64,000 nucleotides of DNA from the NCBI GenBank assembly GCA_016802295.1, contig JAESIW010000180.1, forward strand, positions 3,393,975 through 3,457,974, read 5' to 3'. This document shows positions 46,901 to 59,706 of the stretch, one piece after another (the stretch's first letter is position 1; every line of letters starts with the position of its first letter). Under the pieces are notes generated by a model, which did no database searches, was not told where the DNA came from, and worked only from the letters and a program-made list of their open reading frames with translations. This DNA comes from Brachionus rotundiformis. Taxonomy: Eukaryota > Rotifera > Eurotatoria > Ploima > Brachionidae. The translations under genes and the position numbers were made by a program.

Positions 46901-47762
46901 AGGTCAAATCCAAATCCTGATGGAATAGAAGAATTAAGTGAAGTAAACCCCGCTCTATCTTCTGACGAGCTAACTAGCTTGAAAGAAAAGCATAGAATAC
47001 TAAAAAGTAAAGTACAAGAACAGCAAAAGCAGGAAAAACAAATTCAGTCGATGGTAGAAGCCAATCTTCAGAGACAAATTGAATTAGAAATAAGGCCAAA
47101 ATTTATTGTTGCAGACACCAATTGTTATATAGACCATTTAAACCTAATAGATCTTATTTTAAAATCAAATTATTACACTCTCATACTTCCATTATTGGTT
47201 TTGAGCGAGCTTGAAAAATTAGCCAAATCAATTTCAAATTTGTTTGATGACTCTCAGGAGCATGCGGAATATTTACAAAGAAGTGCCAAAAGAGCCATCG
47301 AATTTTTAAACTCTAAATTTGAAAAAAGAGAACGAAACATTAAAGCTATGACTTCTCAGGGATCCATCTTAGAAACTATTCAATTTAGAACTGAAGAAGT
47401 AGTAAAACCAGTAAGCCATTTCATTTTGCTAAATTATAGATTAAGTTTAAGTCAAAATTTTTATCAGGGTACAAATGATGAACTTATTTTAGGATGCTGT
47501 CTCCATTACTGTAGAGACAATGCCAGAGATTATATGCCAAATAATAAAAGTATACTTTTAAATTAAAATTTTACCAATTTTTAATTTTCTAAATTTTTCA
47601 GATGATGCGATTCATTTATTCAGAGACGTGGTCCTTCTTACAGAAGATAGACATTTGAGAATGAAAGCACACACCAGAAATGTGCCAGTTAAGAATATAA
47701 AGCATTTTTGTAAATGGTCGGGTTTATTGGTTTCATCAAATGCAGTCGGTTTAAGAAAATGA
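43929..47762 (+). CDS. SMG6: SMG6 (EST1A), nonsense-mediated decay endonuclease
   Basis: Four exons (43929-44428, 44478-44669, 45142-47549, 47602-47762) give 1086 residues, against 1419 in human. The N-terminus has an exon-junction-complex-binding-like motif (RKKNRHPELARYQPP) and LFNPDNPDKPIL. The 14-3-3-like/TPR region includes RSCYHLLIEALR, ARYYYLKAIPFAPKVSRAYH and QLAILAVYTKRRLDSCYYFF. The C-terminal PIN domain has FIVADTNCYIDHL, LLVLSELEKLAKS, GTNDELILGCCLHYC and LLTEDRHLRMKA. SMG6 cuts target mRNA near premature stop codons. Compared with the human PIN domain, the NDD and TDD motifs read NDE and TED; the first Asp (DTN) and the Glu (SEL) are kept. The ATG directly follows TTTTTTGAATAG. 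Confidence 0.95.
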
Positions 47763-48309
47763 ATTAAAATTTTAAATTATTTTTATTTTTATCTATTTTA
47801 AAACTCATAAATACTTGGTATTGAGCGTTTTTAGATTATATTAAAGTAAAATTTTTAAACATTTTTTATCTGTTTAGTTTTTCCAATTAAATAAGCAATA
47901 TAAAAAATAATTCAAGTGAAAGTTTTGAAATGAAATTTAATTCTCAGTTTAAAATAAAAAAATTTGAAATTAATAAATTTATTGTAAATATTTTAAATTT
48001 TGAAATTTATTTATGAAAAAAATTGCTAATTTTATCTAATTAGTAATTTTAAATTTTATTTAAACATTCAACAAGTGTAACTTTGAAATGTTTGTTTCAC
48101 CTATAAGAGTTAAAAATATTTCTAGTTTTTTCGTTTTTCATTTTCAAATATAAAGATCACACTCAAATTTGGCAAAAAATAAATTACTAATCAAGGTTTC
48201 AAACATATAATTAAGTTAATTTGGTTTTCTAAGTAAAAAATTCATAGGTTTTTTTAAATTTTTTTAGATTATGCCCAAATTATTATTTAAGAATTTTTGA
48301 ATTGAGAAA
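47763..48309 (+). other. Intergenic, formin 5' region with uORF
   Basis: Between SMG6 and the formin on the same strand. Near its end an acceptor-like TTTTTTTAG (to 48267) is followed 3 nt later by an upstream ATG. This opens a 9-codon uORF ending at TGA 48298-48300, 9 nt before the formin ATG. Otherwise AT-rich and empty. Confidence 0.45.
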
Positions 48310-51300
48310 ATGCAAAATAATAACAAGATTTCGAGATTTCGTCATGTTGGACGAGCTATAGCCAATTTGGAATTCGATTATAGTATAAATCAGTCTTCGC
48401 CAGAATTTTGTAATCAATTGTTGGTGTATCCAAATTTGAAATTATTTACCAAATTGGAAAAAAAACTAAGAAACGAAAACAAAATATGGATCAACGAATT
48501 CATTCAATGTGACGGACTTTTTTCTTTATTGAACTGTGTTGAGTATTTATCTCAAAAAACGAACAATTTGTTAAATTCAATTTTGCTCTCCAAATGTCTA
48601 AATTGTATCAAAGAAATAATGAACCACAAATTTGGAATGGATTGCATCGTTAACATGGCAATTGAAGACAAGTCATTTAATTCTATTTTGGTCAAGACTG
48701 TTCTAAATCAAAACCAAGTTGTTAAAAAAGAAATCTTCCAAATATTTTCGGCAATAGCAATGTATTCTGCACAAGGTTATTCAATTTGTCTAGAAATTTT
48801 AGATTTACTCAAAGTAAAAATCACATTACAGACATTTTTTTTAGACTTAATTATTACTTAATTTTATTTAAGCATGAAAAAAGAACTTCGAATAAGTTTA
48901 GTTTTATCGTAGAGGAACTTAGAACAAATAATAATACATCCGAATATTTAGTGGTACTAATTGGACTGATTAACTGTCTACTTACGCAACCGAATGATTT
49001 AAATGAAAGAATAAGTCTAAGAGCTGAGCTAACATGTAATTTTTAAAGTATAAAAAAATTTTTTTGAAAATTTAATTTTTATTAAGATCTAGCTTTTAAT
49101 CAATTACTTGTAGAGTTAAAAAAAGTACCGAATGATGATTTATTAATACAAATTAATTTGTATGAATTTTATCAACGTGAAGATGAATCAGAATTGTTTG
49201 AAAATACTGGATTTGACTATAATGATCCTTTAAGTATTTTGAACGCGATCTATTTAAAGAATCAAAATTCTGTCACTAAAAATCATAAAATTGTTGAATT
49301 ACTTCAAATTTTGTATCAACTCTCTGAAGATAGCTCACAATCCGACGATAAATTTATTAAATCGATGGACTGTTTGATTGAAAAGCTCAATGGATTCTTA
49401 CAAAAAAAAAATATAATAACAATTCGTGCAGATAAGTCAACTCAAACATCATTAAAAATTACAAATGAAGATGCATCATTTGGAAAACTTTCTACCAAAG
49501 ATCCAAATTTAAAAATGCCAAATTATCCTCCTCCTCCTCCTCCCGATTTACTTCCAATTGTTCCACCCAGAAAGAATATAGTATTTAGAAAAAAGATAGA
49601 TTCACAATTTGATAAGGATCGGATACAATCTATAAAACAAATATCCAATGTGCTTGAGAAGACTGAAATTTTGAGCGAAAAAGATACAGAATTCAATGGC
49701 ATAGAAGCTTCACCACTTCCTTCAAATGCAGCAGTTATTCCACCACCTCCACCACTTCCGTCCAATACAGCAGTTATTCCACCACCTCCACCACTTCCGT
49801 CCAATACAGCAGTTATTCCACCACCTCCACCACTTCCTTCAAATGCAGCAGTTATTCCACCACCTCCACCAATTATTTTATTAGATACAAGTATAAAACA
49901 GACTCATGGAATTCAGTCTTCCCCTTTAAATACAAGCTTAGTTTCGACTTTAAATGAATCAGGTACAAGTCACAATTCATGTTTGAAGGCTTTGTATAAT
50001 ACTTTGCCAAGAGCAAATAAAGCTTTAAAAAATTTTTCGTGGCAAAAATTGCCACCTGGTACTTTAAATAAAGAGAATATTTGGAAAGAAGTGAATGAAA
50101 AAAATGTTGACATGAATTTTGATTTACTCGAAGAATTATTTGCAAAAACAAGTCAAATTTTAAAGAAAAAACTTCCCGAAAATACAGATAATTCAAGAAT
50201 AGATTCAAAACCTTTAGGTAAAATTGCAAGTTCATTAAATCAGCAAGATCAAGTAATCATTTTTAAATAAAAGAAAAAAAATAATTCTGTGTATTAAAGA
50301 ATGTTACATTTCTCGATCCAAAACAAAATATGAATGTTAATGTTTATTTAAGAAAAATAAAAGTTTCTCTAAATGAATTTATTCAGCTGATAATTGAAGG
50401 AAAATCACAAGAAATAGGCATTGATAATTTAACATGTTTACAAAAGATCCTACCTGAAAAAACAGATGTTGAAAATATACAAAATTTCTGTGAGGCTGAT
50501 GCTAAGCATTATGACCAATTGGCCAAGGCGGAAAAATTTATCAAGCTTTTGACAGATGTACCATTCTTTGAACTGAGAATCAATCTAATGCATTTTATTG
50601 AAGAATTTGATGAAATGCATTCATTGCTACAAAATCCGCTTCAAACTTATTGTAAAGTTTCAAACAATATCCTCGAAAGTAGATCACTTAAGAATCTATT
50701 TACATTAATACTTGCTGCAGGAAATTTTTTAAATACTGTAATTGTTCTTAAATATTTTTTTTAACTAAAATAATATTTTATAAAGAATAGCTACAATGGT
50801 CAAGCTGTTGGATTTAAAATAAATATTCTTCCTAAATTGATTGAAATAAAAACAAACAAAATTTCGGTGTCTTTTTTGCATATTATTATTGAAGAGTTTG
50901 ACAAAAAGTATCCAGAACAAGATAATTTTATGAATGAATTAAAAGATATATCGACAATAACAAGGTTAGTGTATTTGAGAAACAAGATTGTATGACCAAA
51001 TTTTTATTTATTCTTAAGCTCAAATCTGTCAAATTTATTCGGAACTTTTAAACAATTGAAAAAAAGAACCTTGGATTTGATGTTTGAGCTTGACCAAGAA
51101 GCAACACCTCGTCAAATAAAAACTCAATTTTGTGAAAAAATAAAAGTACATTTATTTAAATAAAATAAAAAAAAATAATCTTTTTTAGATTTGTAAAGAG
51201 AAAGTTGACAACTTGGATGACACCTTCAAAAAAATTGATAACTATAAAGAAAAACTAATAGAATATTATTGTGAAGACGCCTTAACATTTAATATAGATG

Positions 51301-51786
51301 AGTTTTTTAGCATATTTTATCAATTTTGTAATAATATAATAACAGTTCGAGAAGTAATCTAGAAAAATACAAAATTTTAAGCATTTAATTTTTTTTTAAG
51401 GATATAAAATCAAAAATATTAAACGAGGAAAAAATACAGAAACGGAAAAAAGAACTAGAAGAAATAGAAAAACGTCGCTCTCATAGTAATTTGTTATTTT
51501 AATTATTCAAATTGACTATTTTTTATTAATCTCTCCAGGAATGAGCCAAAAATTAAATATCATTTCGAATGATGATTCTGATAATAATGTTATGTCAAGT
51601 TTATTATCAAATTTGAAAAAGGGTAATATGTCATCAGTTCGGAAAAGTGTAAAAATTCAACAAAATTTACCAATGATTGGTTTATCGATAGATAGTGAAA
51701 ATTTAAAAGAAATAAAAGCAAACTTGCGTCCAAATCTAAAAGGAAAAACAAATGCAATGACAATTCAATTTAAACGAGAAATTTAG
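48310..51786 (+). CDS. INF2-like formin (actin nucleator)
   Basis: Nine exons with short introns join in frame to about 1025 residues. GBD/FH3 (diaphanous inhibitory domain): WINEFIQCDGLFSLLNCVEY, KCLNCIKEIMNHKFGMDCIV and IFQIFSAIAMYSAQGYSICL. FH1: four copies of PSNxAVIPPPPP-type units. FH2: KNFSWQKLPPGTL, VTFLDPKQNMNVNVYLRKIK, LTCLQKILPEKTDVE, LILAAGNFLN and GFKINILPKLIEIK, then a coiled coil. C-terminus: NVMSSLLSNLKKGN, like the WH2/DAD helix of INF2. Formins nucleate and elongate unbranched actin; INF2 types also sever it and act at ER, mitochondria and tubes. The inhibitory domain and the WH2/DAD favour INF2 over DIAPH or DAAM. Confidence 0.88.
49716..49871 (+). repeat. 39-bp coding minisatellite (4 units) in the formin FH1 region
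   Basis: Four head-to-tail 39-bp units at 49716, 49755, 49794 and 49833, each encoding LPSNxAVIPPPPP. Units 1 and 4 share AAATGCAGCA, units 2 and 3 share AATACAGCA, so the outer and inner pairs are closer to each other. Copy number sets the number of profilin-binding Pro tracts. Confidence 0.95.
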
Positions 51787-52621
51787 ATTTTTTTAAAATT
51801 AACTTATAAATTTTTTATTTTTGTATTTCAAATTTCGATTAAATTTTTATCAATTAATATAATCAAAATTTACAGGATTAAATTGCTTTTAAGGAATAAA
51901 TTTTTAATTAAAATAAAAAAGAAAATTTATTAATTTTTTAAATTACTTAATTAATTAATTTCTTCGAGTTTTCAAAATCTATGCCGCTATTTTAAAAACA
52001 ATTCATTTGGTTGAAATTTTATAATAAAGTTTTGAAAACTTTATTTATCATTTATTCTTTTATCTTATCAGTTTTAAAATTTTTTAAAGAAATTTCCTAA
52101 ATATTTAATTAAAGAATAATTATCATTATTTTTGTTTGAAAATTTTTATCATTTTTAAATAATACTCACTTATTATCAATCTAAATATTAAACAAATTGT
52201 CAAGTTGAATATGTAAATGAGCTAAAAAGAAGGGCTAAATTACATGACATGGATTTACTCAAATTTTATTTCTTTTATTATCTACGAAGTGATTAGTTTA
52301 AAAAAACACCAAATTACAATTATTTTTTATTAAAATTATATTTATTTCTTAATTAAAACACTAAAAAAACATGATTAAAATTTTAATTAATTCGAATAAA
52401 AAAACGATTTACAAAATATTCTTAACGCTCTTCCTAATATTTTTTATTAATTTATTTGTGAAAAACTCATCAAGACCATTCAAAGAAATTGAGCTTGATT
52501 TTCGTACCGGTTTAAACAAAAATTGGAATTAAAACTTTGAAGCGAAGAGCAAAAATTTCTTCTTCTTTGAGATTTTAATCACTTATTTTATATAGAAAAA
52601 ATATCAAATCATCATCTTAAG
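51787..52621. other. Intergenic between convergent genes
   Basis: 3' flanks of the formin (+) and the class B receptor (-). AT-rich, no gene or repeat identified. Confidence 0.5.
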
Positions 52622-55158
52622 TTAGATTAAATTTTTGCACTCGTCAGGATTCTTTTCATTTTCATTTAGATCAACATAGCTAAATTTTTTGCTATTTGGT
52701 TCAATTGGTTCATAATACTTTTCTTTTAGACTAGAATTGGCTCGACTAATTGTTTCAGAATCTTCACCAACGTTATTGAAATTGTTGGTGTCTACAGAAT
52801 CGAATCTAATTGTACCTTTAGATCCCTTTGAAGAAGGTAAACTACTGGTAATAGTTGAATTAGACATTTTCTTTCGTCCTTTGAAAATGCTTGATTTTGA
52901 TTTTTTTTTTGTATCACATTCTAAATTAAGAACAACTTTTTTGCGATTTGTGTCAGGTTTGATTTTACCATCACTTGTTATGTCAATATTGTTATTGTTT
53001 TGGTCATTTTGATCCTCTTTTACCGAATAACTTTTGGCTATTTTTCTTATCTTAGATTCTTTAAATCTATGGCTTGCTCTAAATCGGTCATTTCCGAGTG
53101 ATGCACATGAGTTTCTGTCTCTTGCTAAAATGGTACTTAGACGTCGCATGTTTGGATATCTTGAAATCAATCTGCGTTCTATCTGTCCAATAACTTCATT
53201 TCTAACTTCTGAATTGAAAAAACCGTATATAAAAGATATGGCAAGACCCTTTAAAAAAGGTGTTTTATATTTATTGATTGTTTAAAGTTTTAATTACTTG
53301 AAAAGAACTACATATTATTTCAAAATAGAGACGAATTAATTCAAGCTCGAGAGGCAATTTGCCTCTGACAAATGGTTGCCAAATACTGAATGCTATATAA
53401 TAGATACTGAACAACGGTAAAAGAATCAAGGTAGATTTAGCCAATTTTCTTGTAGAAAAATGGTATCAATTTTCAATTCATTTTTTAATAATTAAAAATT
53501 TACTTAAATCTATAATGTTTTGATTCAGTAAGACGATTTTTTTTCAATTTATTTCTTAAAATTCTCACTATGTTGATGAACAATCCAAAATTTAACTAAA
53601 ATTTATTTTTAAAATAATATCAATAACTTGAGATAGAATTTTTAAATCTTACAAAAATTAATAAAATTTGTGGCACAACATACAAATACGAGAAAGAGGT
53701 CTCGGTGTTCCAACATCTAAAAATTGTTAGTTAAATTTTTTTCTTAATAAAATAAAAAAATTCAAAAATTTAATTAGAGATAAATAATTTAAGAACAGGA
53801 ACTAAAATGAAACATAATTGTCTGAATTTTTCTTTTTTTAAATCAAGTCAATACTTACGAATTTTTTTCTCCAAAAATACTCATCAACGTAACAAATGGA
53901 ATGATCCATAACAAGGGACCGACTAAGGAAAAAAATTAGTTAAAAATAATAAAAAAATGTGCAGGAAGAATGTCTGATTAATTAACCATGGAATAATCAT
54001 GATTAATATTGAATTTAATTAAATTTAAATTAAACTAACATACTTCCGTTTTTTAATCATAAATTTAGTAATGATATAGCATACCCCATCCAAGCGTGAT
54101 ATACAATTTAAAATGATTTGATTCGCTAAATGTTGATACCGATACCAATGTATTTAAATATAAAGCCTCGGCAAATATCATAACATGATTCGATGATTCG
54201 GCATATCGAAATAGACCCATTAAAGTTTTGCATTCCCAATGCTTAAAAATTTTTATATTTTTTTTTCTTAGATTTTTTAATTTACTGTAATATTTGGATT
54301 AAAGGCTAATTTTGAATTTTTTTGAATTATAACATCTTAAAATAAAGAAAATTAAATATTAAAACATAAAAGCTTAAAACTTCACCTTTTGGAAAACCAA
54401 CTGAATGTATCCAAAATGTCTCTTTTATTAAATGAATGATTGAAAAAAGCAAAAATGAACCAAATAGATTACAATGTAAAATATTTCTTTCACAATGAAG
54501 ACGTCTAAGGAATAAATTTATTACGACATCAATTAAAAAATAAAAAATTACTTAAAACTTATTAATAAAACCATTGCTATTATTAACGAAGCCAGTGAAA
54601 TAACACTTCCAATTTTGGCGATTAATTTCAATCTTTTTAAATGTGACTAAACATGAATGATTAATAAAAACTCAGTTATCAGTCTTAGAAAATATACAGG
54701 TAAAATTTTAGCGGCGAAGTCTTCCTCTATGCATGAGGTATAGTCTGTATAAGATGTATTCTTGCGCATGACCCACGATCCATTTGCTTGACAAAAGCGT
54801 CTAGCGAATTTTTTCGAATTTTCAAATCCAATAAACCACACTGGGCATGGCTGAACAGCCCACTGATTTGGTTCTGTTTCGTCCCAGCATAAAATTAAAT
54901 CAAAAGTCTTTGGACATTTTTTGATATGAGCGGTCGAGTTTGAATATTGCTCATTTTCATTAGCCAAACATTTTTGACGATTTTCTTCAATATTGTCTCT
55001 TTGAATTACTTCTTTTGATATTTCATCCTCAAACTTATCCATTTTTAAAAAATATTTAAAATAAAATTAAAAAAATTACTCACTTCAATCAATGATGAAT
55101 ACAAAAAACAATAATTAGAAACAAACAAAAGTAACAAAAGATACACTTTGACCACCAT
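52622..55158 (-). CDS. Class B (secretin-family) neuropeptide/hormone GPCR
   Basis: Eleven exons give about 610 residues. Exon 1 (55158-55084) encodes a signal peptide (VVKVYLLLLLFVSNYCF). Exon 2 (55033-54698) contains the hormone-receptor domain, with CWDETEPNQWAVQPCPVWF, an FARRFCQANGSW motif and YTDYTSC. This matches the conserved Cys/Trp pattern of B1 receptors. Transmembrane exons show RLHCERNILHCNLF (TM2), FAEALYLNTLV (TM3), TLGWVGPLLWIIPF (TM4), KLAKSTLILLPLF (TM6) and QGLAISFIYGFFNSEVRNEV (TM7), all class B signatures. The last exon adds a long Ser/Lys-rich cytosolic tail. These receptors signal mainly through Gs. CRF/DH44, calcitonin/DH31 and PDF receptors are all possible; the subtype cannot be settled by eye. 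Confidence 0.9.
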
Positions 55159-57025
55159 TTTTGACAATATGATTAATCTCTCATAAAATTTTGTTTAGCA
55201 TTTTTCTCATTCAAAATAAGATTTGTAAATCTAAAAAATTTATTTTAAAATAAAAAATTTTAAAAAAATGTTAAGCAAATAAATTTCTTGAAATAATATT
55301 GAAGATTTTAAATAAAAATTATTTTGAACAAAAAGAATGAATCGCGATCAGAATAAATTTGTCACTCGATATTGGTACAATAACTTAATACTAAACAATA
55401 AAAATTATGAATAAAACTAATAAAAAAAAACTTAAAACTTAAGGTAAGATAAGAGACATTGAGAACATATGTAGATAAAAATTAAAAAATTATTTTTCTT
55501 TCAATTTAACTAATATGAGTCTTTATTGAATAATATTTGGTGGCTGTAGTATTAAAAAAATAAACAAAACAAATTAGTTTGTTTTGTTTAATTAAAATTT
55601 TGAAATATACGGGAAAAGATTTCAAGATTTACGTATTTTGAAAACAAAGATTTTAGTTGAATCCGGATTATAATTAAATTAAAAAAAAATTCCATCTCAA
55701 ACTTCCTTTGTGTATTAGTTTGATTACATAAAATAAAATCAAATTTCGAATTAAATATCCATTGTCAATTACACGATTACAAGATACCCTTTTTTTGTTT
55801 GATTGAATTTATAAATATAAATTGATAAAAGAGATCTAATCATATTTTACCTTGGGTAAAATGGAAAGCTTTCATAATAAGCAAAAGCTATATCTTATAT
55901 GCAATTTGAAATTAAGAATTCTGAGTTGATTAAGATTATTATTCTAAAAATACGACGACCGATTTTACGATTAAGAGTTTTTAAGCAGTAAATACTGAAA
56001 ATAGAAATTAGATGTTATAAATTAAATAAATCTGTTTAAAATTAATAAATGCTAAACTAATTTATTGGTTTATGTAATTATCCTGATTCACTAATTTTCA
56101 ATAGGTTAAAGCAATAAGCAAGATTTAAAAATCCAAATCGAAAATAAAATAAAAGAAAAAAATGATATTCATTTTTATAAAAAATGAACAGTTTTAATCT
56201 AACTATAATCAAATATAGCAATCATGAATATGAATTGGTAAATATTGTTTACCTATACCTTATCATTAACAGCAAATTTTTCAAAATTATTCAAAATTCT
56301 TTTTGAATTAGCATGAATCATTAATCTGACATGATATAATCTTTTGAACATGCTTTTGTTTTAATCGGATTTTTGTAGCATGAAATAATTTAAATAGCCT
56401 AACAATCATTTTGCTAAATAAGATCTTGGAACAAAAAGTGAATTATTTATACAAAATCTTAATGATTGGTGACATTTTAAAACCAAACTTTACAGTTATA
56501 TTTTCTTTTATTAATAAATAATTAGTATATTTATGATTAATTGAAAAAGCTTAATTAGCTATAATTCTCTATAATTTTCTTATATTATCTTTGATTTAAT
56601 TCTTTTAAAAAATATCTGTAAGAAATTTTTTCTATTCTTAAAGATAAGTTTATGTTTTATTGTATGTATTATTGAATTAGACTTAATTTAACTTATGCTT
56701 TTCCAAATTAATATTTTCAATTCATTAAGGCAACTTTTAAAGCTTGAAATTGGAAATGGAAAAAAGAATCAAGATATTATGAAAAAGTCTTTAAACTTAG
56801 TTCAAAGTAATATAAAACCAGTTTGATTAAGAATTTAATAAATTTTATCTCATAAAATTGATTAAAATATCTGGATAATCACAAAAAATAGATAATATCT
56901 AGAAAACACTTAATTAAATTTTTTGTCAAATGACTTTTATTAATGACAAACAAAAAAAAGGAAAAACTTTTTTATAAAGTTTCCCATAAAACACTAATTA
57001 ACTTTATTATAAATCACGAGATTTA

Positions 57026-57088
57026 TCATTCAGCTTTTAAATATTTAGGATTTCGTTTCCTTTTTCCTTCTGAAAGCGAAAACTTTGC
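57026..57088 (-). CDS. Candidate terminal exon of an unknown small gene
   Basis: After a clean acceptor (TTTATTTCAG) the minus strand reads 20 codons (AKFSLSEGKRKRNPKYLKAE) to TGA. AATAAA lies 17 nt after the stop (57008-57003). The stretch has higher GC than its surroundings and a basic, protein-like composition. Upstream exons are not convincingly found; a possible one (QLKESLPKAK, near 57255-57215) lacks a donor. Confidence 0.25.
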   Translation of the reverse strand, partial: AKFSLSEGKRKRNPKYLKAE

Positions 57089-59650
57089 CTGAAATAAACA
57101 TTTTAGATTTTATTTATCTTCTGAAAATAACTGCTATTTAGATAGAAATACAAAAAAAAATTTAGTTGATAATCAAATATAAAATTAGTTATTTTTATTA
57201 AAGTATTAAAAATTTTGAAAATTTTCTTAGCTTTAGGCAAAGATTCCTTTAATTGAGAGAAGTAACTAAAACATTGAAAAAGATGAAAATATAGCAATTA
57301 AAAAATTTTCATTATGAATAAAAAATAGATAAATTGATAAAAAAAACTTAAAAATACATTTTATACTTATCTACTTTTTTATTTTTAACCAATCTCAATT
57401 TCTTAATAAATATACAAATAAATTTATATTAATTAAAATTCGCTTAAATCGAAAATATTTCTAATAAAATATTAAAAATAATTAAATGACCACCTGTTTG
57501 ATTATCTTAATTATCTAAACAAAAATCAATTATTCAATTGGTGATGTTTTTTTTAAATTAAAACTAATAATGTCAAAAAGTGGTGTAGTTTTTGATTATT
57601 AAGCATTCCGTTCATTTTAGACTATAAAAAATAACAAAATTAAAAAAGATTTAAAAATTAACTTAATTAAAATTTTGAGGAAATATATTTCAAACATGTG
57701 AAGAAAAATTAATTCAACTAAATTTTTTGATGTTCAAAATTAATATATTATGTTTTAATAATTTAAAAAATGGATTTTTTTTTAAATTGAAACTCTTAAT
57801 AAAGTTAATTGATTTAAAAAGTATTATTTTAACAAATAATTTAAAATTAATTTCAAGCACTTGATAATAAATACTACTTGAAAATACCTTTGTATAATTA
57901 TTCAAAAAAATTTAAATTAAGTAGATAGACAAGGCTTCTGACGACTTAATTTTTAAAGTTAAATTGAATTATGAAATTTTTACCTAACTTTAAATATCAC
58001 TTTTAAATCAATTTAAAATTTAAGAAACTAGTCACATGTTTGTTTTTAAATATTTTGAGCACAAAATTAAAAGGTTTTGTCAATACCTATTAAGTTTCGC
58101 CTTATATCAAAGAATCATCAAGAAATTTATAAACTCATTTACGATTTTAGATTTTAACTAAGGTATACTCAAGATCTAAATCTAAAAAAACTGTTAGAAA
58201 AATTAAAAAAAAAAAGAGTAAATTGAATATTAAGATGGTTTATTGAGTAGGTTAATAGACAAATCTTCATGATAGTGCTATTATCGATCTAAACCTAAAT
58301 TGCTTTATTTAAATTGTTTAGTTCTTTTAATAAAGCAAATTTATTTAAAAACATTTCTAAAATTTAAGTTGAAAAAAATTCGAAAAAATCAACGAAATAT
58401 AAATTAGAGAATATTAAAAGCTTCCAAATGATTGTATGATATAAAACGAATCTATCTTGAAGAATCAAGAACATCTGCGTACGTGTATTTAAAAAAGAAA
58501 ACTTTTTTTAAGCTTGCCTAATAATTAAAATATTTCTTCTAAATATATCATTAGCAGTTTATAATAAAAATCAATTTACCGTCGCATAAATCAAATAAGA
58601 TAAGGCCAAAATAACTTAAAGTTTAATTTAAATTTAAATTATCCGTGCTAAGTTTATTTTTTATCAAAATCTAATAAAAAATTTTCATTATAACTAAATT
58701 TGATTTTTCATCATTTCTTATGCAATCTATATTGTTTTTACCAATAGATTTTTATTAAGTATATAGTAATTGATTTAGAGAGTTGAGATTTTTTGTACAT
58801 GGCTATTTGTTAAAATTATTGAATGAAAATTCTTTTTTCGAATATTGAGAAATCTAAAATTTGCTTAATATAATAGTATAAATATTCTAGGTATTTAATT
58901 TAAAAATTTATTATTTCTAGACAATTTTTTAATTCTTAAGTAGTGGGTTTATTTACTTACACATAAGAAAAACTTCTTTATTCTACTAATAAGAAGAAAA
59001 TTGTAGAATTTGACGTTTTTAAATACCATCTAATTAATTTTTAGTTTGATGTAAATTACCTAAAATTTCAAGAATTTATTAAATATATAGGATTTTTCTC
59101 AGTTTTTGGTTAAACATACTTGTTTTAGCGTCACGTGTATATGATCAATTAAATGTGCAATTAATTTAAATGAACATTCATTTGAATAAAGCCTGAGGAT
59201 AGTTAGTGAAATTATCAAAATTTTTAAAACCTGACTCGTTTTTCAGACTAATCTGCCTATCAAAAAATCCAATAATTTAATATAGATATCTTAAAATTTT
59301 CAAGAGCATTTAATGATAATATTCAAATAATAAGATTAAGGTATTAAGTAATAATATTTTTTTTAAGAACTAATTAAGTGTAAATTTAATGTTCCTCTTC
59401 TCTAGCAGATTAAAAAAATTTTGATGAAAGAAATTAATTATTTTAACAATAATTTGAGAATTTGACATTAATTTCAAACTTATAAAGAGTATAATATGAA
59501 AAATAAGCTAAATATATACTTTTCAAAATGAATTAAAAAATTCTAAGCCTGGTAATTTTTTTATTTTATAATGCATTTTGCTTTTTGGTTAAATAACATT
59601 AAATTTTAATAAATAATCATTTACATGTCGATATATCATATCTTTTAGAT

Positions 59651-59706
59651 TTAGCAAAATGACATATCACAACCTACACAGCTATAATGTTCCACAATGC
59701 CAGGTG
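59651..59706 (-). CDS. Candidate Cys-rich terminal exon, insulin A-chain-like start
   Basis: Following an acceptor-like TTTTTTATAAAG the minus strand reads PGIVEHYSCVGCDMSFC and stops at TAA. The GIVE start and three Cys before the stop recall the A chain of insulin-like peptides, which is normally encoded in the last exon. The hallmark Cys-Cys pair is absent, the spacing is wrong, and I find no B-chain exon within the next 600 bp. Weak candidate only. Confidence 0.15.

Noticed and set aside
57103..57905. Two 63-64-codon minus-strand frames
   Set aside because: Very AT-rich hydrophobic translation, no splice-consistent model; only the short terminal exon nearby was kept as a candidate.
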